Shown: positions 33,115 to 41,778, counted from the stretch's first letter. The stretch is 64,000 nt of DNA from Hymenobacter mellowenesis (GCF_030581005.1 NZ_JAUQSX010000013.1:1-64000), one strand, 5' to 3'. Made by a program: numbers and translations. Notes: generated by a model from the letters alone, not told the origin.

Positions 33115-35385
33115 TTACTGCGCCGGCCCGGGCGCGGCGACGGCCGCCGCCCGGCTCACCTGCGCCGAAAACCGCTCCACGGCCGCGGCGGTGCGCTTTA
33201 TCTGCTCGTCGGCTTCGGCCCACTTGCGCTCCTCCACGGCCTCGCGGATGCCGGGCAGGGTTTTCACGCCGTAGCCGGTGTAGAAACCGGGAGCGTAAAT
33301 CTGGTGGCGGTACCAAGGGCGCCGGGGGAGGCCCTCGGTGCTCAGCAGCAGCTGCTCAGCCTGGTAGAGGAGCTGGTCGAGCTCTTTTTGGCGGCCGGCA
33401 GGCAGGGTGGAGTTGGCTTTGCGGGCCTGGGCGTAGGCCTGGGCGCTTTGCTCCAGCTTGAGCAGGGCGTTGTCGAGCGGGGCGAAATTGAGGTAGGGCA
33501 CGGCCTCCTTTGCCTTGGGCGGAAGCAGGGTTTTGGTGGGGTCGGCCACGGCTTCGTAGCGGTTTTCGGTCAGCAGCTTGGCTTGCTTGTCGGTTTCGGT
33601 GCGCATAGTTTCGGCCAGCTGCTTCACCTCGGTGCCATATTTGGCCACGGTGTTGGAGAAGTTCTGAAACTCGAAAGGCAGCACGTCGGCATCGGCCAGG
33701 CGCAGCACGCAGCGGCCCATAGTTTGGGCCAGGGCCACGCCGTAGGCAAATGTGGGGTCTTTGAAGCGGGTGAAGTCGTCGAACGAATCGAAAATCGAGT
33801 GGTACTCGCCGCCCTGACCCTCGCCGCCAAAGCCCACGTTCATCGATGGCACGCCCAAATGCTGGATGTAGGGCGAATAATCAGACCCCGCGCCCAGCGC
33901 CCCAATGCGCAGGTCGGGCCGGTCGCGGGCATCCTTCTGGGCGTCGGGGCTGCCCTCCACCAAGTCATAAGCCCGGCGGCGCTCGATGATGGACATCCCG
34001 GCCTTCTCCGGGTCGGGCACGTCGCGGCCCACCTGGTTGAAGAACTTCTCCAGCGTGTGCGAGCCCGACACGCCCAAGAAGCCCCGGTCGCTGTTGTCGG
34101 TGTTCAAATACGCTACCACATGCTCCTGAATGGCCTTGGCGTTGGTTTCGGCCCACTCCGTCGAGCCCAGCAGGCCGGGCTCCTCGCCGTCCCAGGCGCA
34201 AAACATGATGGTGCGCTTCGGGCGCCAGCCGGTTTTCACCAACTCGCCCAGGGCGCGGGCCTCTTCCAGCTCGGCTACCATGCCGCTGAGCGGGTCGCTG
34301 GCGCCGTTCACCCAGGCGTCGTGGTGGTTGCCGCGCATTATCCACTCATCAGCCAAAGTGCTGCCTTTCAGGGTGGCGATGACGTTGTAAATCGGTTCGG
34401 TTTTCCAGTTGAAGGCCAGCTGCAGATGCACTTTGGCCGGCCCGGGCCCGAGGTGGTAGGGGATGGGCAGCGCCCCGCGCCAGTCGGCCGGCGCCATGGG
34501 GCCGGCCAGGGCGGCCAGCAGCGGCTGCGCGTCGCCGTAGGAGATGGGCAGACACGGAATCTGGGTGAGCGTGGTGGCCTTGCTGAGGTCGAGGCGCTTG
34601 GCGTTTTTGGTCGAGCCGTAGCCGGGCGTCAGCGGGTCGCCGGGGAAGGTGGGCATGTCCATTACCGAGCCGCGCTGGGCGCCGGTTTCGGGCTTGAAGG
34701 GGCCTTTGGGGTACACGTCGCCCTGGGCGTAGCCGTCGTCTTTGGGGTCGGAGTAAATCAGGCAGCCAATGGCGCCCTTCTCGGCTGCCACCTTGGGCTT
34801 GATGCCGCGCCACGAACCACCGTATTTCGCAATCACGATTTTGCCTTTTACGTCGATGCCGCGGCGCTCCAGCTCCTCGTAGTCCTTCGGCACGCCGTAG
34901 TTCACAAACACCAGCTCGGCCGTCACGTCGCCGTCTTTCGAGAAGGCGTTGTAGGTGGGCAATTGCTCGGCCGTCTGGCCCGAAGTGGCGTCCTCGGCCA
35001 CCGGCTTTTCGGCCAGGCCGGCCACGTAGCGCGTGGGCGCCACCAGCTCCAGCGCGCGCAGCTTGGGCGTCGGAAACAGCACGTACGACACGTCGATGCG
35101 GGTTTCGTAGCCCCAGCTTTTGAACAGCGCGGCCATAAATTCGGCGTTGTCCTTGTCGTAGGGTGAGCCCACGTGGTGCGGGTGGGCGGCCATGCGCTTC
35201 ATCCACTGGCGCAGGTTGTCGGCCTTGAGCTGGGCATCGAACTGCTTTTCGAGCTGGAGCTCGGTGGCGGCGCTGGCGGGCTCGAAGCCCAGCAGCGGCC
35301 TGGTTTCGGGCGGCGCGGTTTGGGCGCGGGCGGTAGCGGTGGCCAGCAGCGCGGCGACCAGCAAGTAGGAGTAGCGTTTCAGCAT
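33115..35385 (-). CDS. M28 zinc metallopeptidase, glutamate carboxypeptidase II-like
   Basis: 756 aa from ATG 35385, directly before the signal peptide (YLLVAALLATATARAQ). A PA domain lies at about 120-330 (VFVNYGVPKDYEELERRGID). The M28 catalytic domain has a full co-catalytic zinc site: His in RGNHHDAWVNG, bridging Asp in SDPLSGM, Glu-Glu in DGEEPGLLGS, Asp in NTDNS and His in GGEYHSIFDS. A helical transferrin-receptor-like dimerisation domain closes the chain. It removes C-terminal acidic residues or acts as an aminopeptidase on exported peptides. It is monocistronic between a family A palindrome and a terminator. Confidence 0.93.
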   Translation of the reverse strand: MLKRYSYLLVAALLATATARAQTAPPETRPLLGFEPASAATELQLEKQFDAQLKADNLRQWMKRMAAHPHHVGSPYDKDNAEFMAALFKSWGYETRIDVSYVLFPTPKLRALELVAPTRYVAGLAEKPVAEDATSGQTAEQLPTYNAFSKDGDVTAELVFVNYGVPKDYEELERRGIDVKGKIVIAKYGGSWRGIKPKVAAEKGAIGCLIYSDPKDDGYAQGDVYPKGPFKPETGAQRGSVMDMPTFPGDPLTPGYGSTKNAKRLDLSKATTLTQIPCLPISYGDAQPLLAALAGPMAPADWRGALPIPYHLGPGPAKVHLQLAFNWKTEPIYNVIATLKGSTLADEWIMRGNHHDAWVNGASDPLSGMVAELEEARALGELVKTGWRPKRTIMFCAWDGEEPGLLGSTEWAETNAKAIQEHVVAYLNTDNSDRGFLGVSGSHTLEKFFNQVGRDVPDPEKAGMSIIERRRAYDLVEGSPDAQKDARDRPDLRIGALGAGSDYSPYIQHLGVPSMNVGFGGEGQGGEYHSIFDSFDDFTRFKDPTFAYGVALAQTMGRCVLRLADADVLPFEFQNFSNTVAKYGTEVKQLAETMRTETDKQAKLLTENRYEAVADPTKTLLPPKAKEAVPYLNFAPLDNALLKLEQSAQAYAQARKANSTLPAGRQKELDQLLYQAEQLLLSTEGLPRRPWYRHQIYAPGFYTGYGVKTLPGIREAVEERKWAEADEQIKRTAAAVERFSAQVSRAAAVAAPGPAQ

Positions 35386-35470
35386 ATGTTCTATTGAAAA
35401 GCAGGAGCCCGGGCGCTGCTTTTCAGCTCCTAAGCCCGCACAAGGTAGCACCGTCCCGCCACCCGGCCGC

Positions 35471-35508
35471 GCATAAAAAAGGCCGCCCGAAGGCGGCCTT
35501 TTTTATGC
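35471..35508. terminator. bidirectional terminator
   Basis: A perfect palindrome, GCATAAAAAAGGCCGCC with its complement and a 4-base loop. It ends the small minus-strand gene at 35525. Confidence 0.92.
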
Positions 35509-35524
35509 TTGGAGAGCATCCGGA

Positions 35525-35701
35525 CTAACCGCTGTAGCCGCCACCGCTCTCAGGCTCGGTGGCACTGCCGCCGGGCTTGGTGGGGGTGGGCAGGTCGGTT
35601 TCGGTGGCTACTTCAATGTCGCTGTAGTCGGGGGTGCCGTCGCCCTGCACGGGGACGGGCGGCTCGTGAGAAGGGTCGGGGGTGGGAGTGGGCTGGTTCA
35701 T
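35525..35701 (-). CDS. small acidic Pro/Gly-rich protein, 58 aa
   Basis: A 58-residue frame from ATG 35701 (a start four codons upstream is also possible). It is Pro-, Thr-, Glu- and Gly-rich with no hydrophobic segment and ends GGGYSG, so it is probably disordered. A perfect terminator follows 17 bases after its stop. I do not recognise a family and assign no function. It is divergent from fumC. Confidence 0.5.
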   Translation of the reverse strand: MNQPTPTPDPSHEPPVPVQGDGTPDYSDIEVATETDLPTPTKPGGSATEPESGGGYSG

Positions 35702-35786
35702 AAATTCAAACAAGTTGGGTTGCTTAGGTGTACGGCATTGCGCGGCGCATGGCTGCCGCGCGCCGGTCGGGGCCGGCCGGGCTGCG

Positions 35787-35794
35787 TACTTTTG
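35787..35794 (+). promoter_or_regulatory. -7 box upstream of fumC
   Basis: TACTTTTG fits the Bacteroidota consensus TAnnTTTG. It lies 59 bases before the fumC start codon. Confidence 0.5.
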
Positions 35795-35853
35795 CGCGTG
35801 GCCGCCACCGCATTGGCCGCTTATTCACTTCTCCATCAATCCACCAACCCCGC

Positions 35854-37254
35854 ATGGATTTCCGCACCGAAAAGGACACCATGGGCACTGTGCAGGTGCC
35901 CGCCACCGCCTACTGGGGCGCCCAAACGCAGCGTTCCATCGAGAATTTCCCCATTGCGCAGGACATCAACAAGATGCCCAAGGAAATTATCGCCGCCTTC
36001 GCCTACCTCAAGAAAGCCGCCGCCCTCACCAACCGCGACGCCGGCATTCTGCCCGCCGAAAAGGCCGACCTAATTGGCAAGGTGTGCGACGAAATCCTGG
36101 CCGGGAAGCTGGCCGATTCGTTTCCGCTGGTGGTGTGGCAAACGGGCTCGGGCACGCAGTCCAACATGAACGTGAACGAGGTGATTGCCTACCGCGGCCA
36201 CGTGCTGCAGGGCGGTAAGCTCACCGACGAGAAGAAGGTGCTGGCCCCTAACGACGACGTGAACAAGAGCCAGAGCTCGAACGACACGTTCCCGACGGCC
36301 ATGCACATCGCGGCCTACAAAATCCTGGTCGAAACCACTATCCCTGGCATCGAGAAGCTGCGCGACGCACTGAAAGCCAAGTCGAAAGACTTCATGCACA
36401 TCGTCAAAATCGGCCGCACCCACTTCATGGACGCCACGCCGCTCACGCTGGGCCAGGAGTTTTCGGGCTATGTGTCGCAGCTCGACCACGGCCTACGCGC
36501 CATCAACAACACGCTGGCCCACCTGAGCGAGCTGGCCCTGGGCGGCACCGCCGTGGGCACGGGCATCAACACGCCCAAAGGCTACTCCGAGAACGTGGCC
36601 AAGCACATTGCCGACCTCACCAAGCTGCCCTTCATCACGGCCGAAAACAAGTTTGAGGCCCTAGCCGCCCACGACGCCATCGTGGAAGCCCACGGCGCCC
36701 TCAAAACCGTGGCCGTGAGCTTGATGAAAATTGCCAACGACATCCGCATGCTCAGCTCGGGCCCGCGCGCCGGCATCGGCGAAATCGACATTCCCGACAA
36801 CGAGCCCGGCTCCAGCATCATGCCCGGCAAGGTGAACCCCACCCAGTGCGAAGCCATGACCATGGTGGCAGCCCAGGTGATGGGCAACGACGTAGCCATC
36901 ACCGTGGGCGGCTCGATGGGCCACTTCGAGCTGAACGTGTTCAAGCCGGTGATGATTTACAATTTCCTGCACTCGGCCCGCCTCATCGGCGACGTGTGCG
37001 TGAGCTTCACCGACAAGTGCGCCGTGGGCATCGAGCCCATCAAGGCCAACATCAAGAAGCACGTCGACAGCAGCCTGATGCTCGTGACAGCCCTCAATCC
37101 GCACATTGGCTACTACAAAGCCGCCGAAATTGCCCAAACGGCCCACAAAAACGGCTCCACGCTGAAGGAAACCGCCCTCAAGCTGGGCTACGTGACCGAG
37201 GCCGAGTTCGACGAGTGGCTGAAGCCCGGCGAAATGGTGGGCGAAATCAAGTAG
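35854..37254 (+). CDS. fumC: class II fumarate hydratase
   Basis: 466 aa, the normal FumC length. It has the family start (RTEKDTMGTVQVPATAYWGA), the substrate-binding GSGTQSNMNVNE and SSNDTFPTAMH stretches, and the signature GSSIMPGKVNPTQCE. It interconverts fumarate and malate in the citric acid cycle without an iron-sulfur cluster. An in-frame upstream start exists, but MDFRTEKD matches the family N-terminus. It is followed by a family E palindrome and a strong terminator, so it is monocistronic. Confidence 0.97.
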   Translation: MDFRTEKDTMGTVQVPATAYWGAQTQRSIENFPIAQDINKMPKEIIAAFAYLKKAAALTNRDAGILPAEKADLIGKVCDEILAGKLADSFPLVVWQTGSGTQSNMNVNEVIAYRGHVLQGGKLTDEKKVLAPNDDVNKSQSSNDTFPTAMHIAAYKILVETTIPGIEKLRDALKAKSKDFMHIVKIGRTHFMDATPLTLGQEFSGYVSQLDHGLRAINNTLAHLSELALGGTAVGTGINTPKGYSENVAKHIADLTKLPFITAENKFEALAAHDAIVEAHGALKTVAVSLMKIANDIRMLSSGPRAGIGEIDIPDNEPGSSIMPGKVNPTQCEAMTMVAAQVMGNDVAITVGGSMGHFELNVFKPVMIYNFLHSARLIGDVCVSFTDKCAVGIEPIKANIKKHVDSSLMLVTALNPHIGYYKAAEIAQTAHKNGSTLKETALKLGYVTEAEFDEWLKPGEMVGEIK

Positions 37255-37259
37255 CTATC

Positions 37260-37334
37260 AGAACGAGTACCCCGAAGCTCTGCTTCGGCTCGTTGAACGA
37301 TGCGGACGCGAGCCGGAGCGGAGCTTCGGGGTAC
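37260..37334. repeat. family E intergenic palindrome
   Basis: The 24-base arms (GTACCCCGAAGCTCTGCTTC...) carry two mismatches. The left tip is AGAACG at 37260-37265, five bases after the fumC stop. Confidence 0.85.
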
Positions 37335-37353
37335 AGGTTCAACATCCGTAAGG

Positions 37354-37391
37354 AAAAGAAGTCCCGGCCGCTAAGCCGGGACTTCTTTTTT
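37354..37391 (+). terminator. terminator after fumC
   Basis: Stem AAGAAGTCCCGGC/GCCGGGACTTCTT with a T run. Confidence 0.9.
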
Positions 37392-37471
37392 GCGACAACG
37401 GGGCTGCTTGCTTGGAATTAAGCTTCGCGTATCAATATTGAAGGCAGTTTCGTTTTCATCCAACCTTTCTG

Positions 37472-38062
37472 ATGGCTTCTGCCCCTGCCTTTGCCGCTGA
37501 GGCCCGCGCGATGCTGGCCGACTGGCTCAGTAGCACTCCTTTTCTGCCGACAGCCGAAATAGCCGATTTTGTGGCGTGCTGGACCCGGGAGCTACGGGTG
37601 CCGCGCCATGGATTTCTGATTGCGCCGGGCCAGACCGAGCAGTACCTGTACTTCGCGCATCACGGCGCGCTGCGCATTTTTTACCCTACGACCAGCGAGG
37701 AAATCTGCGTGGGCTTTGTGCACGCGGGCAATATGGTATGCGCGTTTCCGTCCTTCGCCCTGGGCCAGCCTTCGGAATACGCCATTCAGGCGCTGCGGGC
37801 CAGCGGGCTGATTGCCATTGCCCGCCACGATTTTCAGGCCTGTGTGGACCGCAGCCCCGGCCTGGCCAAGCTGTGGCGGCACGAGTTGGAAAAAACACTC
37901 GTGGGCCGGATGGAGCACGAAATCGACCTGCTTCTGCCCGAGCCGGCCCAGCGCCTGGCGCGGCTGCGGCAGCGCAGCCCCCACATTTTCCAGTCGGTAC
38001 CGAAGAAGTACCTAGCCTCTTACCTGCGCATGACGCCGGAAACGCTGAGCCGCCTGCGGTAA
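37472..38062 (+). CDS. Crp/Fnr-family transcriptional regulator
   Basis: 196 aa. A cyclic-nucleotide-binding-type beta-roll spans about residues 30-125 (LIAPGQTEQYLYFAHHGALR). A dimer helix follows, then a helix-turn-helix at the extreme C-terminus (YLASYLRMTPETLSRLR), the short form usual in Bacteroidota. The recognition helix reads E-T-L-S-R, the same Glu/Ser/Arg pattern that lets FNR read TTGAT. There is no N-terminal Cys cluster, so it is not an oxygen-sensing FNR. The effector is unknown. A perfect TTGATnnnnATCAA box lies four bases after its stop codon, upstream of the DinB gene. Confidence 0.9.
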   Translation: MASAPAFAAEARAMLADWLSSTPFLPTAEIADFVACWTRELRVPRHGFLIAPGQTEQYLYFAHHGALRIFYPTTSEEICVGFVHAGNMVCAFPSFALGQPSEYAIQALRASGLIAIARHDFQACVDRSPGLAKLWRHELEKTLVGRMEHEIDLLLPEPAQRLARLRQRSPHIFQSVPKKYLASYLRMTPETLSRLR

Positions 38063-38063
38063 A

Positions 38064-38081
38064 TCTTGATTTCAATCAAGA
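38064..38081. promoter_or_regulatory. consensus FNR-type operator
   Basis: The perfect palindrome TCTTGAT-TTCA-ATCAAGA contains TTGATTTCAATCAA (38066-38079). Its centre is about 42 bases upstream of the start predicted from the -7-like box at 38102, the class II activator position. Confidence 0.65.
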
Positions 38082-38101
38082 GGCCGGAAAGCGGTGGGCC
38101 G

Positions 38102-38109
38102 GACCTTTG
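38102..38109 (+). promoter_or_regulatory. -7-like box of DinB gene
   Basis: GACCTTTG has one mismatch to TAnnTTTG. It is 17 bases upstream of ATG 38127 and correctly placed relative to the operator at 38064. Confidence 0.4.
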
Positions 38110-38126
38110 GCAAAAATTCCAACGCC

Positions 38127-38714
38127 ATGAATCCCACTGCCTTTCTGACCGAGCTGGACCGCGCCGTCCGCCAGCTTGTGGCCACCGTGCAAACCGAACT
38201 GGAGCCCCTGGCGCCAGCCCAGCTCAACCAGCAGCCCGCCCCAAATGCCTGGAGCGCGCTCGAGTGCCTGGAGCACCTGAACCGCTACAGCCGCTACTAC
38301 AACCCACGTTTCGCGCAGGCGTTGGCCCGGCCCGACACTTCAACCAATGGGGACGTGCGCTACAGCTGGGCAGGGCGCAAATTCCTCGACATGATGGCCC
38401 CCACCAATACCAGGAAAGTCAAGACCTTCAACTACATGAACCCCGGCGGCAGCCAGCTCGGCCGCGAAGTGGTGGCCGAGTTTTGCGCGCACCAGCAGCA
38501 ATTGCTGGCACTACTGGCCCAGGCCCGCCGCGCCGACCTCAACCGCAAAGCCGTGCCCGTAGAGTTCCTCCGGCTGCTGAAAATGCGGCTGGGCGAAACG
38601 TTTGAGTTGCAGGTGCTGCACGAGCAGCGCCACGTGCAGCAGGCCCTCCGGGCCGTGGGCGGCGCCCCGGCTTCGGTAGCGGCCGCCTCAGTGCCTGATG
38701 GAGCGGCGGCCTAA
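38127..38714 (+). CDS. DinB-like four-helix protein
   Basis: 195 aa. It has the DinB/YfiT fold pattern: a first helix LTELDRAVRQLVATVQTEL, then NAWSALECLEHLNRYSRYY carrying the first metal-ligand His, and a C-terminal HEQRHVQQALRAV with two further His. The three His residues are placed as in metal-binding DinB proteins, many of which are thiol-dependent transferases. The likely operator for the upstream Crp/Fnr regulator precedes it, so it may be that regulator's target. ATG 38127 is preferred to an upstream in-frame start that would lie in the promoter. Confidence 0.85.
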   Translation: MNPTAFLTELDRAVRQLVATVQTELEPLAPAQLNQQPAPNAWSALECLEHLNRYSRYYNPRFAQALARPDTSTNGDVRYSWAGRKFLDMMAPTNTRKVKTFNYMNPGGSQLGREVVAEFCAHQQQLLALLAQARRADLNRKAVPVEFLRLLKMRLGETFELQVLHEQRHVQQALRAVGGAPASVAAASVPDGAAA

Positions 38715-38824
38715 GACCTGGCCGAAAACCGGTCTTTGTTGCGCGGCCTGGGTAAGCTAAAAGAGGGACCCGCCTTCCAGCGAAGCGTGGGCTTTTCTTT
38801 TTTCCCAGCATCTTTGCCGCCCTT

Positions 38825-39418
38825 ATGGATTTCTCCGCTCCCATCGTGCTCGAAAACAGCCGCGCCCGCCTGCGCCCGCTGGAAATTGGCGATTTTGAAG
38901 CCCTCAAAGCCGTGGCTTTCGATGCCGACCTTTGGAAATACACCCTCACGCGGGGCGACGACGCGGTGAGCCTGGCCGCCTACATTCGTCAGGCCCTGGA
39001 GGCGCGGGCGCAAGGGCTGCGCTACCCCTTCGCCATCATCGACCGCGAAACCGGGCGGCTGGCGGGCTCCACCAGCTACTACAACGTGGTGCCCGCTGAC
39101 CAGCGCCTGAGCATCGGCTACACTTGGGTGGGCACCGAATTCCAGCGCTCGGGCCTGAACCGGGCCTGCAAGCACTTGCTGCTGTGCCACGCCTTCGGGC
39201 AGCTGGGCTACGAGCGGGTAGAGTTGGAAACGGATTCGCGCAACCACAAGTCGCGCACGGCCATGGCCCGCATGGGCGCCACCGAGGAAGGCACCTTGCG
39301 CAGCCACCGCCCCACGCAGGGCGGCATCCGGCGCGACACGGTGATATTCAGCGTTATCCGACCCGATTGGTCGGAGCTGCGCCAAACCACTTTCCAGCAG
39401 TACGAAGCCCGTGGCTGA
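38825..39418 (+). CDS. GNAT N-acetyltransferase, RimJ/RimL-like
   Basis: 197 aa. It begins LENSRARLRPLEIGDFEALK, the standard RimJ/L-type start. It contains RLSIGYTWVGTEFQRSGLNR, where the acetyl-CoA loop normally lies, and VELETDSRNHKSRTAMARMG near the C-terminus. It would transfer an acetyl group to a small molecule or to a protein N-terminus; the substrate is not evident. A -7-like CATCTTTG sits just upstream (about 38808). Its end overlaps the diacylglycerol kinase start by eight bases. Confidence 0.9.
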   Translation: MDFSAPIVLENSRARLRPLEIGDFEALKAVAFDADLWKYTLTRGDDAVSLAAYIRQALEARAQGLRYPFAIIDRETGRLAGSTSYYNVVPADQRLSIGYTWVGTEFQRSGLNRACKHLLLCHAFGQLGYERVELETDSRNHKSRTAMARMGATEEGTLRSHRPTQGGIRRDTVIFSVIRPDWSELRQTTFQQYEARG

Positions 39419-39812
39419 GCCCAAAGTCCCTGACCGGCTGCGGCCGCCCGAGGGCCTGTGGCGCCGGCGCGTGGCCAGCTTCGGCCACGCCTTTCGGGGC
39501 GTGTGGTCGGCGCTGGGCTCGGAGGTGCATTTGCGCTTCCATGCCTTTGCCACGGTAGTCGTTATCGGGCTGGGGTTTTACTACGGCATTTCGCGACTGG
39601 AATGGGCGCTGGTGGCCATTTCAGTGGCCTGCGTGTGGTCGGCTGAGCTGATGAATACGGCTATTGAGGCGCTGACTGATTTGGCCTCGCCTGAGTACCA
39701 CATACTGGCTGGCAAGGCCAAGGACGTGGCTGCTGGGGCCGTGCTGCTGGCCGCATTCGGGGCGGTGGTGGTGGGCGCGCTGGTGTTTGGGCCGCACCTG
39801 CTGGGGCAATAA
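39411..39812 (+). CDS. diacylglycerol/undecaprenol kinase family protein
   Basis: 133 aa, starting with GTG inside the last codons of the GNAT gene. It has three membrane helices: FATVVVIGLGFYYGI, LVAISVACVWSAELMNTAIE and the last from AAGAVLLAAFGAVVVGA. The catalytic family motif AELMNTAIEALTD with Glu and Asn is intact, followed by KAKDVAAGAV. Members phosphorylate diacylglycerol or undecaprenol and so recycle lipid carriers at the inner membrane. Confidence 0.93.
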   Translation: MAEPKVPDRLRPPEGLWRRRVASFGHAFRGVWSALGSEVHLRFHAFATVVVIGLGFYYGISRLEWALVAISVACVWSAELMNTAIEALTDLASPEYHILAGKAKDVAAGAVLLAAFGAVVVGALVFGPHLLGQ

Positions 39813-39903
39813 CCAACGCCCCGACCTGAACCATTGCCCGCGCGCGGCGTAACCATAGCGGTTTGGCCACTGTTCGCGTCAGCCTTTACTTCCATCCGAG
39901 CCC

Positions 39904-40362
39904 ATGCGCCTGATTTCCTTTGCTGCTTTGTTGTTGCTGACCACGGCCTGCGCCCACCAGCAGGTAAGCGTGACTAACCCCACCACGCCGCCCGAAAACG
40001 GCCAGGTGAGCGGCCCTGCTACGCCCGCGCCCACCAGCGCCAATACCGTGGACGCCGTGCCGGCCCGCGTGGCCGAGTCCGACACCACGGCCCGCCCGCC
40101 GTGGCTGAAGGCCCGCATTGCCGAGGTGCTGGCCGAGCGCAAGCGCAACCCCATCACCCGCATCCTGCGCTACGACTACGAGGGCCAGAAGGTGTATTAC
40201 ATCTCAGCGCCCTGCTGCGACCAGTACTCCAACGTGTACGACACCCGCGGCAAGCTCATCTGCCAGCCCGACGGTGGCATCACGGGCAAGGGCGACGGCA
40301 AATGCCCGGATTTTGAAAAGCGTAAATCCAACGAAAAACTGGTCTGGCAAGACCCGCGATAG
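39904..40362 (+). CDS. small lipoprotein, DUF6970-like
   Basis: 152 aa. The lipoprotein signal ends at Cys16 (LLLLTTACAHQ). A Pro/Thr-rich spacer follows, then a compact domain with phrases RILRYDYEGQKVYYISAPCC, SNVYDTRGKLICQPDGG and GDGKCPDF. Four Cys in this domain may form disulfides. The pattern matches a Bacteroidota domain I know as DUF6970; its function is unknown. It stands alone between the kinase and the DinB gene. Confidence 0.75.
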   Translation: MRLISFAALLLLTTACAHQQVSVTNPTTPPENGQVSGPATPAPTSANTVDAVPARVAESDTTARPPWLKARIAEVLAERKRNPITRILRYDYEGQKVYYISAPCCDQYSNVYDTRGKLICQPDGGITGKGDGKCPDFEKRKSNEKLVWQDPR

Positions 40363-40455
40363 CGGAGTGCTGGGTTTTGGGTGTAAAATATTGAGGTGTT
40401 TTAACAAGGCCTTTTTCAACTCAAAACTCAACATTCAGCACTCAACATTATTAAG

Positions 40456-40953
40456 ATGAATACTTTAGAAAAACTCGGCGCCTTCAACGTGTGGGCCAAC
40501 GTTACCGTCCTCGACCGCCTCGACGAAATTGCCGCTACCGGCCAGGAAATTCCGGCCGTGGTGCTGCGCCTCTTTAGCCACGTGCTCAATGCCCAAACCA
40601 TCTGGATTTCGCGCATCAATGGCGTGCCCAGCCCCGTGAAAGTATGGCAGGAGCACGATTTGGCCACCATTCACCGCCTGCACGAGCAGTCGTCGGAGCC
40701 GCTGCACCAGTTGATGGTGCACGCCGACGAAACCGAGCTGCAACGCCTGATTTACTACACCAACTCGCTGGGCAATAGCTACGACAGCATGGTGCACGAC
40801 ATCCTGACCCACGCCGTGGTGCACGCCAGTTACCACCGTGCCCAGGTGGCTACCCGCCTGCGCGACCACGGTTTCGAGCCCGTCAATTCCGATTTCATCA
40901 CCTACTGCCGCGAACTGAGCGCGGCGGCCCAGCACGCAGTGCCCAGCTTATAG
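40456..40953 (+). CDS. DinB family protein
   Basis: 165 aa. The classic DinB pattern is present: a first helix with FNVWANVTVLDRLDEIA, then LFSHVLNAQTIWISRINGVP with the first His ligand, and DILTHAVVHASYHRAQVATR with two His near the C-terminus. It is a metal-binding four-helix bundle, possibly a bacillithiol- or glutathione-type transferase. It is distinct from the DinB gene at 38127. A terminator follows at 40985. Confidence 0.92.
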   Translation: MNTLEKLGAFNVWANVTVLDRLDEIAATGQEIPAVVLRLFSHVLNAQTIWISRINGVPSPVKVWQEHDLATIHRLHEQSSEPLHQLMVHADETELQRLIYYTNSLGNSYDSMVHDILTHAVVHASYHRAQVATRLRDHGFEPVNSDFITYCRELSAAAQHAVPSL

Positions 40954-40984
40954 CACGTACCGGCGAATTATTTGACTTTCTTGA

Positions 40985-41014
40985 AAACCCTTCCGGCCCC
41001 GGGAGGGTTTTTTA
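40985..41014 (+). terminator. terminator after DinB gene
   Basis: A CCCTTCCGG/CCGGGAGGG stem with A and T flanks, 32 bases after the stop codon. Confidence 0.75.
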
Positions 41015-41045
41015 GCTCCATCCATCCGCCAACTCCTTGTTTGCC

Positions 41046-41669
41046 ATGACCGAACTATTGGCTTCCGCCGCGCCGGTGCTATCCGCTGAGCGGCTCAATC
41101 AAGCATATTCCTACGCCGGCTACCGTCAGCTCCTCGACGAGCTGATGGCCCGGAACCAGACCACCGGCCCCAACCAATCGGAGCAGCTCGTGCAATACGC
41201 CCGCCTGAACATCAAGCGTATGCAGCGCCTCGACAAAACCGTCACGCTACTACCCGAGCTGCAAAAAGCCCTCAACCAGTTGGACCAGGGCTACGAGTGG
41301 CTGGTGATAACCGAAGGTTGGTGCGGCGACGCCGCCCAGCTTGTGCCCGTGCTCGAAGCCGTGGCGCGCGCCAGCCAAGGCAAAATCAGCACGCGCTACG
41401 TGCTGCGCGACGAGAACCCCGACCTCATGGACCGCTACCTCACCAACGGCAGCCGCGCCATTCCCAAGCTGGTGGTGCTGTGCACCGACACCCTAAAGGA
41501 AAAAGCTACCTGGGGCCCGCGCCCGGCCCCGGCCCAGGAGTTATTTATGCGCCTTAAGCAGGCCGAAGTGCCTTATCAGGAGTTCGTGACTGAGCTGCAC
41601 AGCTGGTACGCCAAAGACCACACGCTCAGCACGCAGCGCGAACTGCTGGCTCTCCTGCACAGCCTTTAG
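41046..41669 (+). CDS. thioredoxin-like protein with single active-site Cys
   Basis: 207 aa from ATG 41046. A helical N-terminus of about 80 residues precedes a thioredoxin-fold core with WLVITEGWCGDAAQLVPVLE. The position of the second active-site Cys is Ala (CGDA rather than CxxC). Downstream are SRAIPKLVVL, the cis-Pro stretch, and a helical C-terminus. It resembles the thioredoxin_9 group, small cytoplasmic proteins of uncertain role. With one Cys it cannot work as a classical dithiol reductase. Confidence 0.85.
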   Translation: MTELLASAAPVLSAERLNQAYSYAGYRQLLDELMARNQTTGPNQSEQLVQYARLNIKRMQRLDKTVTLLPELQKALNQLDQGYEWLVITEGWCGDAAQLVPVLEAVARASQGKISTRYVLRDENPDLMDRYLTNGSRAIPKLVVLCTDTLKEKATWGPRPAPAQELFMRLKQAEVPYQEFVTELHSWYAKDHTLSTQRELLALLHSL

Positions 41670-41673
41670 CCCA

Positions 41674-41771
41674 ATGGAGGAGCGGGGCCTGCCTCCGCCC
41701 GGCTATTCGCGCCGTTCTAACCAAAGTACTTAACGACTGGGCGAAGGCAGGCCCCACCCCTCCATCGTTCT
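41674..41771. repeat. family D intergenic palindrome, copy 1
   Basis: Arms GGAGGAGCGGGGCCTGCCTCCGCCC and its imperfect complement flank a loop of about 35 bases. The right tip is CGTTCT at 41766-41771. Confidence 0.8.
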
Positions 41772-41778
41772 TTTAAAC

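Noticed and set aside
33304..35166. A 620-codon open frame antisense to the M28 peptidase gene
   Set aside because: It mirrors a strongly conserved metallopeptidase on the other strand and reads as low-complexity Gly/Val/His/Gln-rich sequence without domains. High GC removes stop codons from the opposite strand.
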